Below, one piece after another: positions 1 to 8,242 of a stretch of DNA of 64,000 nt (positions are counted from its first letter, which is position 1; the number at the start of each line of letters is the position of its first letter). The DNA comes from Galactobacter caseinivorans (GTDB lineage: Bacteria > Actinomycetota > Actinomycetes > Actinomycetales > Micrococcaceae): NCBI RefSeq assembly GCF_003640665.1, contig NZ_QQXL01000005.1, positions 1 through 64,000 on the forward strand, given 5' to 3'. A model generated the notes under the pieces. It saw nothing but the letters and a program-made list of their open reading frames with translations, did not search any database and had not been told where the DNA came from. The translations under genes were made by a program, and so were the position numbers.

Positions 1-245
1 GCCAACTGAATAGACCTCCAATAGGTTTTTGATGCGAAGGGTTGCTTGCTTTTGCAGGTATATTCCCAGAAAAGTTCCGTTTCTGTTTCGAAACCAGCAT
101 CAGAAATGACTTTACGCGCTTGAGTTACTTTGTCATGCTCTTCCTGGACGGTGGAGTTATCGCTTGACGATCCACAGGCAGTCAAAGTGCTGGCCAGAAG
201 GGCTACCGTTAGTTTGCTGGCAATCTTTGTTCTAGATATATGCAC
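1..245 (-). CDS. Putative lipoprotein, copy 1 (3' end beyond window)
   Basis: This is the N-terminal part of a secreted lipoprotein cut by the left edge of the window. It is the same gene as the one at 481-1008: over the shared 245 bases I count one mismatch. The GTG start is chosen because a clear AGGAG lies seven bases upstream and because translation from there gives a compact signal peptide ending in a lipobox (LTAC, Cys24), so it should be anchored on the outer face of the membrane. The mature part has no family I recognise. A tandem duplication with so little divergence means either a recent event or gene conversion. Confidence 0.75.
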   Translation of the reverse strand, partial: MHISRTKIASKLTVALLASTLTACGSSSDNSTVQEEHDKVTQARKVISDAGFETETELFWEYTCKSKQPFASKTYWRSIQL

Positions 246-344
246 CTCATCGCTCCTAGTCAGGGTTGTTATCCAATATTTCAGCACCTCATCCTTGTAC
301 TCCTCAGGCCGAAGGGTCAGGGGCTCGTCGGGCTTCTCGACGTT

Positions 345-384
345 AAGCGGGCTTGTGGGGCGCTTGGGAGCGATAGGCCCGCTT
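345..384 (-). terminator. Terminator-like hairpin after lipoprotein copy 2
   Basis: AAGCGGGC pairs with GCCCGCTT across a 24-base loop. It lies about 100 bases downstream of the stop codon of the lipoprotein gene at 481-1008. No U-run follows, as is usual in GC-rich actinobacteria. Related copies are at 1108-1147 and 54790-54850. Confidence 0.5.
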
Positions 385-480
385 CGCACGCGACCTCCGC
401 GGGCCTCACCGTCGGCGCCGGGCTGCGTGCTGTGATGGTGACTACCGATAATTCTGAGCTTCTCTGCCTGGATGCGGGCT

Positions 481-1008
481 TCAGTACGCCTCAGGATGCT
501 CCGGATCCTTTTCCAGTTCCCGATCCGCCGGCTGATCCTTGCAGGTGGTCGTAGTAAGCACTTCAGTTCTATTGGGATTTTTCCTGAAAATGTTGACCGA
601 CACGGTAGCGTCATTTAGCGTGTAGTTCACGGAATAAAATGTTTCCGGGTCATAATCCTTACCTCCTGAACTAACCCCGCTGGTCCAGGCGCCGCTTAGA
701 GCCGTCCACCCCTGGCTTGCGTAGGCCTCAGAGATCCCATCAGCGGTCTTTTTTCCCCCGTCTGCCAACTGAATAGACCTCCAATAGGTTTTTGATGCGA
801 AGGGTTGCTTGCTTTTGCAGGTATATTCCCAGAAAAGTTCCGTTTCTGTTTCGAAACCAGCATCGGAAATGACTTTACGCGCTTGAGTTACTTTGTCATG
901 CTCTTCCTGGACGGTGGAGTTATCGCTTGACGATCCACAGGCAGTCAAAGTGCTGGCCAGAAGGGCTACCGTTAGTTTGCTGGCAATCTTTGTTCTAGAT
1001 ATATGCAC
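481..1008 (-). CDS. Putative lipoprotein, copy 2
   Basis: This 175-residue secreted lipoprotein starts at GTG 1008. AGGAG sits seven bases upstream, and the signal peptide ends in LLASTLTAC with the lipidated Cys24, followed by a Gly/Ser/Asp/Asn-rich tether. The mature domain of about 145 residues has a conserved-looking WEYTCKSKQ stretch and a second cysteine near the C-terminus; I do not recognise a family. Small lipoproteins of this shape often accompany type VII-secreted effectors in actinobacteria, and the fragment at 1220-1411 fits that setting, but this is inference. The reading frame stays open upstream to 1152; that part contains the terminator-like repeat and is probably not translated. 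Confidence 0.75.
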   Translation of the reverse strand: MHISRTKIASKLTVALLASTLTACGSSSDNSTVQEEHDKVTQARKVISDAGFETETELFWEYTCKSKQPFASKTYWRSIQLADGGKKTADGISEAYASQGWTALSGAWTSGVSSGGKDYDPETFYSVNYTLNDATVSVNIFRKNPNRTEVLTTTTCKDQPADRELEKDPEHPEAY

Positions 1009-1160
1009 CTCATCGCTCCTAGTCAGCGTTGTTATCCAATGTTTCCGCACCTCATCCTTATATTCCTCAGGCCGAAGAGTCAGGGGCTCGTCGGGCTTGC
1101 CGACGTTAAGCGAGCTTGAGGGGTGCTTGTGAGCGATAGGCCCGCTTCGCACGCGAACTC
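764..1160. repeat. Direct repeat, copy B
   Basis: Second copy of the repeat described at 1-397, covering the N-terminal half of the lipoprotein gene, its ribosome-binding site and the upstream terminator-like hairpin. Confidence 0.9.
1108..1147 (-). terminator. Terminator-like hairpin, diverged copy
   Basis: AAGCGAGC opposes GCCCGCTT with one mismatch. It sits about 70 bases downstream of the small gene at 1220-1411 and is homologous to the hairpin at 345-384. Confidence 0.4.
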
Positions 1161-1219
1161 GGGATTATCCTTCAAGTCGGAACTGCCTACCGAGCCCATA
1201 GAGCACGTGGATGAGTACC

Positions 1220-1411
1220 TCATTCAGCCCCCCACTTATCGCCCATCTGGGTTGCCGCGACGCGGGGCTTATCCGCCACGTCCGCGTCCCAAGAGGACTT
1301 CACCTGGGCCGCATCCGGGTGTGTTCCCCATGTGGGCTCGGCAGCTCCATCACCGGCCACACGTTGCAGGTCCAACTGCAGACCCACGGTGTCGATGCTG
1401 TACTTCGCCAC
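1220..1411 (-). CDS. Small protein, possibly a truncated type VII-secretion-associated protein
   Basis: This 63-residue open frame starts at GTG 1411 behind a GAGGGGGG ribosome-binding site. Its start (MAKYSIDTVGLQLDLQRVAG) resembles the short helical proteins (DUF6507/EspC-like, recalled from memory) encoded upstream of WXG/LXG effectors. It ends sooner than such proteins usually do (about 100 residues), so it may be a remnant. It is followed on the same strand by the two lipoprotein genes, which is the usual order of effector-associated gene sets. The family assignment is weak and nothing in the sequence shows a function. Confidence 0.4.
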   Translation of the reverse strand: MAKYSIDTVGLQLDLQRVAGDGAAEPTWGTHPDAAQVKSSWDADVADKPRVAATQMGDKWGAE

Positions 1412-1542
1412 GTTGCCCCCCTCGTCTAGAGCTTCGCCCCAACGAAGCCTGTCGTGGATCACCGTACCCGTTTTTATAATGATGTGAGACTAAAGCGCAA
1501 TCATCGGTGAAACAGTCGTGACTATGCGTTGAGAGGCCCGGC

Positions 1543-2655
1543 CTAGGCGAGCGAGGGGCCGAGCCCAGACAGGCCATCGAGGTGAGCCAAAGCGGCGGCC
1601 TGTCGCGGCGAGCCATCCGGCAGCACCTGCGCGGCAATTTCCCATGCCTGTGCGTCCCCATCCGCCTCCGGCAGGCGCAGGTAGGCCTGCAAGAGATCGG
1701 GGTTCCCGGCGCCGAGCACGGCCCCGCGTAGAGCGGCGGAAAGTTCCTCGCGCCGGGCCACCACCGCAGGTGCCTCGGAGCCGGGCAGCAATTCGCCCCC
1801 GTATTCGTTCAGCGCGGGCTGCAGAGCGCCGCGGTGCAAATGCGCGGCGACCCGAGCGCCGTCGTCCTCTACGCCCGTCAGTCGGTAGGGCCGCGAACTC
1901 AGCCCAACGCCCGCCTCGAACGCGCCCGCCGCCTCCAGCGCCTTGCGCAGGCGGCTCATCTCCGCGCGCAACGTCACTGTGGTGATGGGCTGCGGGTACA
2001 CCCGCGCCATCAGCTCGGTGCCGGCTAGCCCGCCGGGCGCCTCCGCCAGCGTCGCCAGCAGCTCCGCGTGGCGCCGGTTCAACGGGCTGGTGCCGTGGGG
2101 CGTATCGAGGGCGGGGGCATCCGGCCCGGTCAGGCGCAGCAAGGCGTGCGCGGAGGAGGAACCCACGGGCGAGCCGCTCGCGACCCCTCCGGACGTGGTC
2201 GCCAAATGCGCCTCAACGGTAGAGGCCGTGCCCCGCAGCGCGGCGAGGACAAAAGCATCCAGGGCAGCGGGGGAGCCGGTCACCGCAAGCGCCCCGGGCA
2301 TGGTGCCGGAGCGGGGATCACGCACGGGCGCGGCCGCCCAAGGATGCGGGGAGGCGTCAGGGGAGTCCACGCGCTGTGGTGTGCGGGTGGCCAGTGCACG
2401 CCCCAACCCGGTGAGCGCGCCGTTGACCAACGCCCACTCGGTCCCTGCGAGCAAGCCCCAGGCCTCGGCGGTGGCCAGTGCGTCGTCCTCGCCCTCCAGC
2501 CACAGCACACGCCCAGAGGAATCCGCCACGACCACCAACAGCTCCGCCTCGCGCGCGGCCTGGCCAAGGAGGGCGCGCACCAACGGAACCAAAGCGGCCA
2601 AGGGGCTCGCGGCACGAGCAGCAGCAAGCTGCGCCTGATCCCACGGCTCGGTCAC
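1543..2655 (-). CDS. GAF-domain transcriptional regulator
   Basis: This 370-residue regulator starts at GTG 2655, with GAGGAG eight bases upstream. The N-terminal two-thirds (about residues 20-190) has the pattern of a GAF sensor domain (LLVVVADSSGRVLWLEGEDD at its start). Residues about 195-265 form a winged-helix DNA-binding domain (ELLATLAEAPGGLAGTELMA onwards, with an SRLRKAL recognition-helix-like segment). Actinobacterial proteins of this build are often found next to aldehyde or alcohol dehydrogenase genes; no such gene is present here, so its target is unknown. It is divergent from the peptide-transport operon at 3046, with about 390 bases between them. Confidence 0.7.
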   Translation of the reverse strand: MTEPWDQAQLAAARAASPLAALVPLVRALLGQAAREAELLVVVADSSGRVLWLEGEDDALATAEAWGLLAGTEWALVNGALTGLGRALATRTPQRVDSPDASPHPWAAAPVRDPRSGTMPGALAVTGSPAALDAFVLAALRGTASTVEAHLATTSGGVASGSPVGSSSAHALLRLTGPDAPALDTPHGTSPLNRRHAELLATLAEAPGGLAGTELMARVYPQPITTVTLRAEMSRLRKALEAAGAFEAGVGLSSRPYRLTGVEDDGARVAAHLHRGALQPALNEYGGELLPGSEAPAVVARREELSAALRGAVLGAGNPDLLQAYLRLPEADGDAQAWEIAAQVLPDGSPRQAAALAHLDGLSGLGPSLA

Positions 2656-3045
2656 GGGTGGTGCTCCTCGATAGGTGGGCGTGCGGGCGCATGGTTAAAA
2701 AGGTTGCGCCTAGATGAGTTTGACGCCGGGTCTCTGGGTGGGCAAGTTGAGGTACCCGGCAGACGCGCGGCAGGCGCCCGGCCCGCACCGGGCCTGCGCC
2801 GCACCGCGCCGCACCGCGCCGCACCGCGCCCCTGGGGGGCGCAGACGTTGCCCCAACGTTGCACAAAGGTTGCATGCGCGCCCGCCCGGCCACGCGGCGT
2901 CGGGCATCTGTAACGTGCCCAGCACCCCCAACTATGACGCCGCGCGCAACCCCTGCCGCCCCCGCCCCCGGGGACTGCGAGCAGAATGGAGACGCCCGCG
3001 CCGCCCGCGCGGGCGCATCACTTGCACAAAGGACCCGGCCCTCAG
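2656..3045. other. Divergent intergenic region (390 bp) with repeats
   Basis: This gap separates the GAF regulator from the ABC-transporter operon and must hold both promoters; I cannot point to them with confidence. It contains three perfect copies of the decamer GCACCGCGCC (2801-2830), a GCCCGG/CCGGGC hairpin just before them, and one copy of the dispersed 13-mer (2894-2906, minus-strand orientation). No gene is evident. Confidence 0.6.
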
Positions 3046-4731
3046 ATGTTGAACTCCTCCCGCACCTCCACGCGCCAGCGCGCCCTACTCTCTGCGGTGG
3101 CCCTCGCCGCGATTGCCCCGCTGGCGCTCAGCTCCTGCTCCGCGGGAGGCGGCGACAACGGCGCCTCTGGCGGCGCAGCGGAGCAGAACACGCGCACCAC
3201 GCTGACCTACGCCACCGGCGACGCCGAGCCGGAATGCCTTGACCCGCATGTGGGCGGCAACTACCCGCAGGCGCTGATTGGCTCGCAATTCCTGGAGAAC
3301 CTGGTCAGCCGCGACAAGGACGGCAAGATCATCCCGTGGCTCGCCAGCTCCTGGAGCGTGGCCAAGGACGGGAAGAGTTGGGAGATCACGCTGAAGGACG
3401 GCGTGAAGTTCACCGACGGCACGGCGCTGAACTGGGAGGCCGTGAAGGCCAACGTGGAGCACCTGCAAAACCCCAAGACGGGCTCCTCCACCGGATACCT
3501 GGCGTTCGCCAAGATCAAGAGCGTGGAGAAGGTCTCTGAGAACGTGGCGAAGGTGAACATGAGCGCCCCGGACTCCGCGCTGCTGGAGTCCTTCTCGCAG
3601 CCGTGGAACGCCATCCAGTCTCCCACCGCGCTCAAGCGCAGCCAGGAAGAGAACTGCGCAGCGCCGGTGGGCACCGGCCCGTTTATGGTGAAGTCCTGGA
3701 CCAAGCAGGACCGCGTGGTGCTGACCCGCAACGAGAATTACACCTCCGCCCCGGCGGACGCGCAGAAGCAGTCCGGCCCCGCCACCCTGACGCAGATTGA
3801 CTGGCGCTTCATTCCGGACTCGGCCACGCGCTACGCGGCCCTGCAGTCCGGCGAGGTGGACGTGTTGGACAACGCGCAGCCGGACAACATCAAGGCGGCC
3901 TCCGCGGCCAGCGGCATCGAGGAACTGGACGCCCCGCGCCCCGGCGCCTCCAACCGCCTTGAGCTCAACTCCGGCCAAGCACCGTTCAACGACCAAAAAG
4001 TGCGAGAGGCGTTCATCCGCTCCGTGGACGTGGACGCCGCCGTGAACTCGCTCTTCATGGGCACCACCAAGCGCTCCACCTCCGCGCTCTCCTCCGTGGA
4101 ACCCGCGCACCAGGACCAGGCAGACTCCTACCCCTTTGATCTGGAGGCCGCCAACAAACTCCTCGACGAGGCCGGCTGGGTCAAGGGCAAGGACGGCATC
4201 CGGGAGAAGGACGGGAAGAAGCTCACGGTGCGCTTCCCCGTGAGCACCAACCAGTCCATCCCGGCGGAGCAGTCCCTCTTTGAGCAGCTCCAGGCCGGCG
4301 CCAAGCAGGCCGGCTTTGACGTGAAGATCTCCCTCCTTGACCTGCCCAGCTGGTATGAGGCGCTGGGCAAGAACGAGTACGAACTGGTCTCCGCCCCGTA
4401 CACCAAGGTGGGCCCGGACGTGCTGCGCATCCTCTTCCACTCCAGCGGCATCAAGCCGGCACCCTCCGGCTACTTCGCCAACCACGCCCAGATCAACGAC
4501 CCGGCCCTGGACAAGCTCCTTGACCAGGCCAGCGCCACGGTGGATGACGAGGCCAAGCGCACCGAGCTGTACAAGCAGGCCCAGCAGATCATTGCGCAGA
4601 AGCAGGTGATCCTGCCGCTCTATGACCAGCAGAATCACTACCTGTTGCGCTCCGGCGTGAAGGGCCTGCGCGCCCTGCCGACCGTCAGCACGCCCTCCTT
4701 CCTTGACGTGCAGGCGCTTCCGGCCAAGTAG
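3046..4731 (+). CDS. ABC transporter substrate-binding lipoprotein (peptide/nickel family 5)
   Basis: This 561-residue extracellular solute-binding protein captures peptides or a similar solute for the permease encoded next to it. The ATG at 3046 is chosen because it gives a signal peptide directly (LALSSC lipobox, Cys31) with AAAGGA upstream; an upstream ATG at 2986 would add 20 residues that do not fit. The family-5 signature region (ATGDAEPECLDPH, then IPWLASSW and GKSWEITLKDGVKFTDGT) is present and the length is typical. It is the first gene of a transcription unit followed at 6 bases by the permease genes. Family 5 covers peptides, nickel, opines and glutathione, so the substrate cannot be named. 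A trace of the opposite strand being open is only a GC artefact. Confidence 0.9.
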   Translation: MLNSSRTSTRQRALLSAVALAAIAPLALSSCSAGGGDNGASGGAAEQNTRTTLTYATGDAEPECLDPHVGGNYPQALIGSQFLENLVSRDKDGKIIPWLASSWSVAKDGKSWEITLKDGVKFTDGTALNWEAVKANVEHLQNPKTGSSTGYLAFAKIKSVEKVSENVAKVNMSAPDSALLESFSQPWNAIQSPTALKRSQEENCAAPVGTGPFMVKSWTKQDRVVLTRNENYTSAPADAQKQSGPATLTQIDWRFIPDSATRYAALQSGEVDVLDNAQPDNIKAASAASGIEELDAPRPGASNRLELNSGQAPFNDQKVREAFIRSVDVDAAVNSLFMGTTKRSTSALSSVEPAHQDQADSYPFDLEAANKLLDEAGWVKGKDGIREKDGKKLTVRFPVSTNQSIPAEQSLFEQLQAGAKQAGFDVKISLLDLPSWYEALGKNEYELVSAPYTKVGPDVLRILFHSSGIKPAPSGYFANHAQINDPALDKLLDQASATVDDEAKRTELYKQAQQIIAQKQVILPLYDQQNHYLLRSGVKGLRALPTVSTPSFLDVQALPAK

Positions 4732-4737
4732 GGCCAC

Positions 4738-5733
4738 ATGAGCACGGGCCACGGCGCAAACGCAGTCATGACCAAGCCCGGCTCCGGCCGGGCGGCCACC
4801 CACCGCAAGAGCTGGTGGGTGGCCGTTGCCGTGCGCTTGATGGGCGCCGTCATTGCCCTGTGGCTGGTGGCGACGCTGGCGTTTGTGGTGCTGCAGGCCC
4901 TGCCGGGGGGCCCGGCGGAGGCGGCCCTCGGCGGGCCAGGAAGCCAGGCCAGCGCTGAGGCCCTGCAGGCCGCGCGGGAGCAATACGGGCTGGACCGGCC
5001 CGTGCTGGTGCAATACGGCCACTTCCTTGGCCAGCTGATGCAGGGGGACCTGGGGACCTCCTACTCGCAGAAGAAACCCGTCGCTGACGTGATGGGCCCG
5101 CTGCTGGCCCCCACGCTGACGTTGGCGGTGTGGGCGCTACTGGCGGCGTGGGTCCTGGCCTTGATGACCGCGATGGTCGCCACCGGGTCCTCTCGCGTGG
5201 CGGCCAGGCTGGCCTCTGCCCTGGAACTGGTGGCCTCCGTCCTGCCCGGCTTCTGGCTCGCGGCCGTGCTCATCATCGTCTTTGCGACGCAGCTGGGGTG
5301 GTTCCCGCCCGTCTCCACCGGCACGGCCCGCGGCCTGGTGCTCCCCGTCCTGGCGCTGGCCATCCCCCTGGCCGGTTATCTGTCCCAAACCATGAGGGAG
5401 GGCATGCTCAACGCCCTGGCCTCGCCCTACGCGCTCGCCGCGCGGACCCGCGGAGAAAGCCCTTGGGGGCTGCGGGTCCGGCACGCGCTGCGCCACGGGC
5501 TGGTCCCAGGAATCAACCTCTCCGGTTGGGCCTTTGGTTATCTCATCTCCGGTGCCGTGGTGATCGAGACCGTCTTTGCCCGCCCCGGCCTGGGCCGCGC
5601 GCTCCTCACCGCCGTCACCGGACGCGATGTGCCACTGGTCCTGGGCGTCACCCTGGCCTCCGCGCTGGGCTACGTCCTCGTCACCATCGCGGCGGACGCG
5701 TTGGTGCGGCTGGTGGATAGGAGGGCCGCGTGA
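4738..5733 (+). CDS. ABC transporter permease (DppB family)
   Basis: This 331-residue integral membrane protein is one half of the transmembrane channel of the peptide-type importer. It shows the expected N-terminal helix (about residues 30-52) followed by the periplasmic segment with the LGGPGSQ...LDRPVLVQYGHFL pattern of DppB/OppB proteins, then five hydrophobic helices and the cytoplasmic EAA-like loop (residues about 225-250) that contacts the ATPase. It begins six bases after the binding-protein stop and overlaps the next gene by four bases (GTGA), so the genes are translationally coupled. Confidence 0.9.
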   Translation: MSTGHGANAVMTKPGSGRAATHRKSWWVAVAVRLMGAVIALWLVATLAFVVLQALPGGPAEAALGGPGSQASAEALQAAREQYGLDRPVLVQYGHFLGQLMQGDLGTSYSQKKPVADVMGPLLAPTLTLAVWALLAAWVLALMTAMVATGSSRVAARLASALELVASVLPGFWLAAVLIIVFATQLGWFPPVSTGTARGLVLPVLALAIPLAGYLSQTMREGMLNALASPYALAARTRGESPWGLRVRHALRHGLVPGINLSGWAFGYLISGAVVIETVFARPGLGRALLTAVTGRDVPLVLGVTLASALGYVLVTIAADALVRLVDRRAA

Positions 5734-6638
5734 GTCAGAACCCCACGTTCGACGCCGCTGGGCCGGGTCCCCTGCCGCACGGCCGGGTCGCAGGGGGCAA
5801 CGGCGGCGCAGGGCACGGGATATCCCGGATACTGCGCCGTATCGCTACCGCCGCGCTGGCGCTCTGCGCCGCGTTGATCCTGCTGGCAGCCTTGTGGCCG
5901 CAGCTGCTGGCGCCCGCGGACCCGCTCGCGATCAATCCCAGCTCCGCCTTCCGGACGCCGGGCGGCGAGCACCTTTTTGGCACGGACGAGTCCGGGCGAG
6001 ACCTGTATACGCGGGTGGTGCACGGGGCACGCTCCTCCGTGCTGATTGGCGTGGCGTCCACGCTGATCGGCGTGGGTCTTGGCGCGGTCCTTGGCCTCAT
6101 CACCGGGCTGGGCGGCCGCCTCCTAGACGCCGCCGGTTCCCGGCTGGTGGACGCGATGCTCGCGTTCCCCACCCTGTTGCTTGCGCTGTTGCTCATCGCT
6201 GTGCGTGGCCCGGGGATCGCCACCGTGATCGTGGCCGTTGGCCTCTCCAGCGCGCCCGGCTATGCCCGGTTACTGCGCTCCGAGGTGCGCCGCGCCTCCC
6301 GCTCCGGGCACGTGGAGGCCGCGCGCATGCTGGGCAAGAGCCCCGCCCGGATCGTCGCCGTGCACATCCTGCCCGGCGCCGTGGGCCCGCTGCTCGCGGT
6401 CGCGACGCTGGGCGTGGGCCAGGCCATTGTCTGGGCGTCAGCGCTGGGATATCTGGGCTTGGGCGCCCCGCCGCCCGCCCCGGAATGGGGCGCCATGCTC
6501 AACGCCGGCCGCACCTACATTGGCTCCGGCTGGTGGATGACGGTCTTCCCGGGGCTGGCGATCGTGGCGGTCGGCATCGTGGTGACGCTGCTGGGCCGCC
6601 GGCTCTCCGCGCGCTGGGCCGGAAGGGGCGCCGCATGA
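5730..6638 (+). CDS. ABC transporter permease (DppC family)
   Basis: This 302-residue second permease subunit starts with a GTG that overlaps the stop of the DppB-like gene. It has an N-terminal helix around residue 40, then the DppC hallmark LFGTDESGRDLYTRVVHGAR near residue 85, and five further helices with a cytoplasmic coupling loop (ARMLGKSPARIV). The 30 residues before the first helix are Gly/Pro-rich. The gene overlaps the start of the ATPase gene (ATGA). Confidence 0.9.
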   Translation: MSQNPTFDAAGPGPLPHGRVAGGNGGAGHGISRILRRIATAALALCAALILLAALWPQLLAPADPLAINPSSAFRTPGGEHLFGTDESGRDLYTRVVHGARSSVLIGVASTLIGVGLGAVLGLITGLGGRLLDAAGSRLVDAMLAFPTLLLALLLIAVRGPGIATVIVAVGLSSAPGYARLLRSEVRRASRSGHVEAARMLGKSPARIVAVHILPGAVGPLLAVATLGVGQAIVWASALGYLGLGAPPPAPEWGAMLNAGRTYIGSGWWMTVFPGLAIVAVGIVVTLLGRRLSARWAGRGAA

Positions 6639-8191
6639 GGGCTGATCCTGTGGTGGACGTGCGCGGCCTCACCGTCCGCTTTGGCGCCACCGAGGTGGTG
6701 CGCGGGGTGGACCTGCAGCTGTTCCCCGGGCGCTGCCTTGCCCTGGTGGGCGAGTCCGGCTCCGGCAAATCCGTCACGGCGCGCGCCCTGGTGGGGCTCA
6801 CGGGCGGCACCGTCACGGCGGACAGGCTGATGATCGCAGGGGTCGACGCCGCTGGGTTGGGTGAGCGAGCCTGGCGCCGCCTGCGTGGGCGCCAGGTCGG
6901 CACGGTGTTGCAGGACGCGCTGGGCTCGCTTGACCCCCTGCGTCCGGTGGGGCGTGAGGTGTCCGACGCCGCTCGGCTGGCCGGGGTGCCGTTGGACCTC
7001 CCGGCGCTGCTCTGCGCCGTGGGCCTTGACCCAGAGGCCGCCGCGCGCCGCCCCGACGAGCTCTCCGGTGGCATGCGCCAGCGCGCGCTGGTCGCCGCGG
7101 CACTGGCCGCCGACCCCGCCGTGGTGATCGCGGACGAGCCCACCACGGCGCTGGACACCACCCGCCAGGCCGTGGTGCTTGACCTGCTGCGCGCCCGCGT
7201 CGATGCAGGCGGGACGTTGCTCTTCATCACCCACGACCTGGCCGCGGCGCGCCGGGTCGCTGACGACGTGCTGGTCCTTGATCAGGGGCGCGTGGTGGAG
7301 AGCGGCCCCATTGACCGGGTCCTGGACGCCCCGGAATCCGAACAGGCCAGGCGCCTGGTGGCGTCCGTGCCGTGGGAGCGCCCCCGAGGGGAGCGGCTGC
7401 TGGCCGGGGCCGAACCGACGACCGCGCCACCACCGCCCGCCCCGGAGGACGCCGCCCCGGTGCTCAGTGCGCGGGGCCTGGTGGTGCGCCACCGCGGCGC
7501 GCCCGCGCCGACCGTCAGCGGCGTGGACCTGGACCTCTGGGCAGGGCGCACGCTGGGGCTCGTTGGCGAGTCGGGCTCCGGAAAGTCGACGCTGCTGCGG
7601 GCCGTGGCCGCGCTCATCCCCTTGCAGGCCGGGGAGGTCATGCTGGGCGGTGCGCCGTGGTCGGCGCTCTCTGAGCGCGCCCGCCGTCCGCAGCGCCGGC
7701 GGATGGCCATGATGGTGCAGGACCCGCTTGGCTCCTTTGAACCCCGCTGGAACGTGCGCCGCCTGCTGGAGGACGCGCTGGGGCGCAGGGACCCCGCGCG
7801 CATCAAGGAACTGCTGGACGCCGTGCACCTGCTGCCCGCGGTGGCCCACGCCCACCCTCGCACGCTCTCCGGCGGGCAACGCCAACGGGTCGCGATCGCC
7901 CGCGCGCTCGCCGTGGAACCGGCCATCCTGCTGTGCGATGAGCCCGTCTCCGCGCTGGACGCCTCCGTCCAGGCCAAGGTGCTTGACCTGCTGGATGAGC
8001 TGCAACAGGAGCGCGGGCTGGCGATCCTGCTGGTCTCCCACGACCTGGGCGTGATCCGCCATGCCAGCGATGAATTGGCGGTCCTGGACGCCGGAGTGAT
8101 CGTGGAGCGCGGCGCCACGGAGTCCGTGCTCTCCCAGCCGCAGCATCCCTTCACCCGCGAACTCATCGAGGCGGCCCCGCGGCTGCGCTGA
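6635..8191 (+). CDS. Double ABC ATPase of the peptide-type transporter (DppD-DppF fusion)
   Basis: Two ATP-binding domains lie in one 518-residue chain and power the importer. Each has a full set of motifs: Walker A GESGSGKSV and GESGSGKST, signature LSGGMRQR and LSGGQRQR, and Walker B VIADEPTTALD and LLCDEPVSALD, with the second domain starting near residue 280. The ATG at 6635 overlaps the stop of the DppC-like gene (ATGA) and is the only start that begins at the edge of the ABC fold; the frame is open much further upstream only because of GC bias. Fused DppDF ATPases are common in actinobacteria. Confidence 0.92.
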   Translation: MRADPVVDVRGLTVRFGATEVVRGVDLQLFPGRCLALVGESGSGKSVTARALVGLTGGTVTADRLMIAGVDAAGLGERAWRRLRGRQVGTVLQDALGSLDPLRPVGREVSDAARLAGVPLDLPALLCAVGLDPEAAARRPDELSGGMRQRALVAAALAADPAVVIADEPTTALDTTRQAVVLDLLRARVDAGGTLLFITHDLAAARRVADDVLVLDQGRVVESGPIDRVLDAPESEQARRLVASVPWERPRGERLLAGAEPTTAPPPPAPEDAAPVLSARGLVVRHRGAPAPTVSGVDLDLWAGRTLGLVGESGSGKSTLLRAVAALIPLQAGEVMLGGAPWSALSERARRPQRRRMAMMVQDPLGSFEPRWNVRRLLEDALGRRDPARIKELLDAVHLLPAVAHAHPRTLSGGQRQRVAIARALAVEPAILLCDEPVSALDASVQAKVLDLLDELQQERGLAILLVSHDLGVIRHASDELAVLDAGVIVERGATESVLSQPQHPFTRELIEAAPRLR

Positions 8192-8242
8192 GTGGGCGGG
8201 CCGGGTGGGTTGGCTGACTGGGTGGCTGAGTGGGCGGGCACA

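Larger units (their letters stand above)
1..397. repeat. Direct repeat, copy A (offset 763 bp from copy B)
   Basis: Bases 1-397 repeat at 764-1160. The lipoprotein coding part is nearly identical, whereas the upstream part (246-397) differs at roughly a dozen positions. The repeat ends at the sequence TTCGCACGCGA in both copies, just past a terminator-like hairpin. The left limit is outside the window. Confidence 0.9.

Noticed and set aside
481-1152. 223-residue start for lipoprotein copy 2
   Set aside because: The extra 48 codons include the terminator-like repeat, and the lipobox signal peptide is placed correctly only from GTG 1008, which has a good ribosome-binding site.
3085-5022. Long minus-strand open frame (645 codons) opposite the peptide-binding protein
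   Set aside because: It mirrors the third-position GC bias of the real gene, has no start signal and reads as low-complexity His/Arg/Val/Leu/Gly text without domain features.
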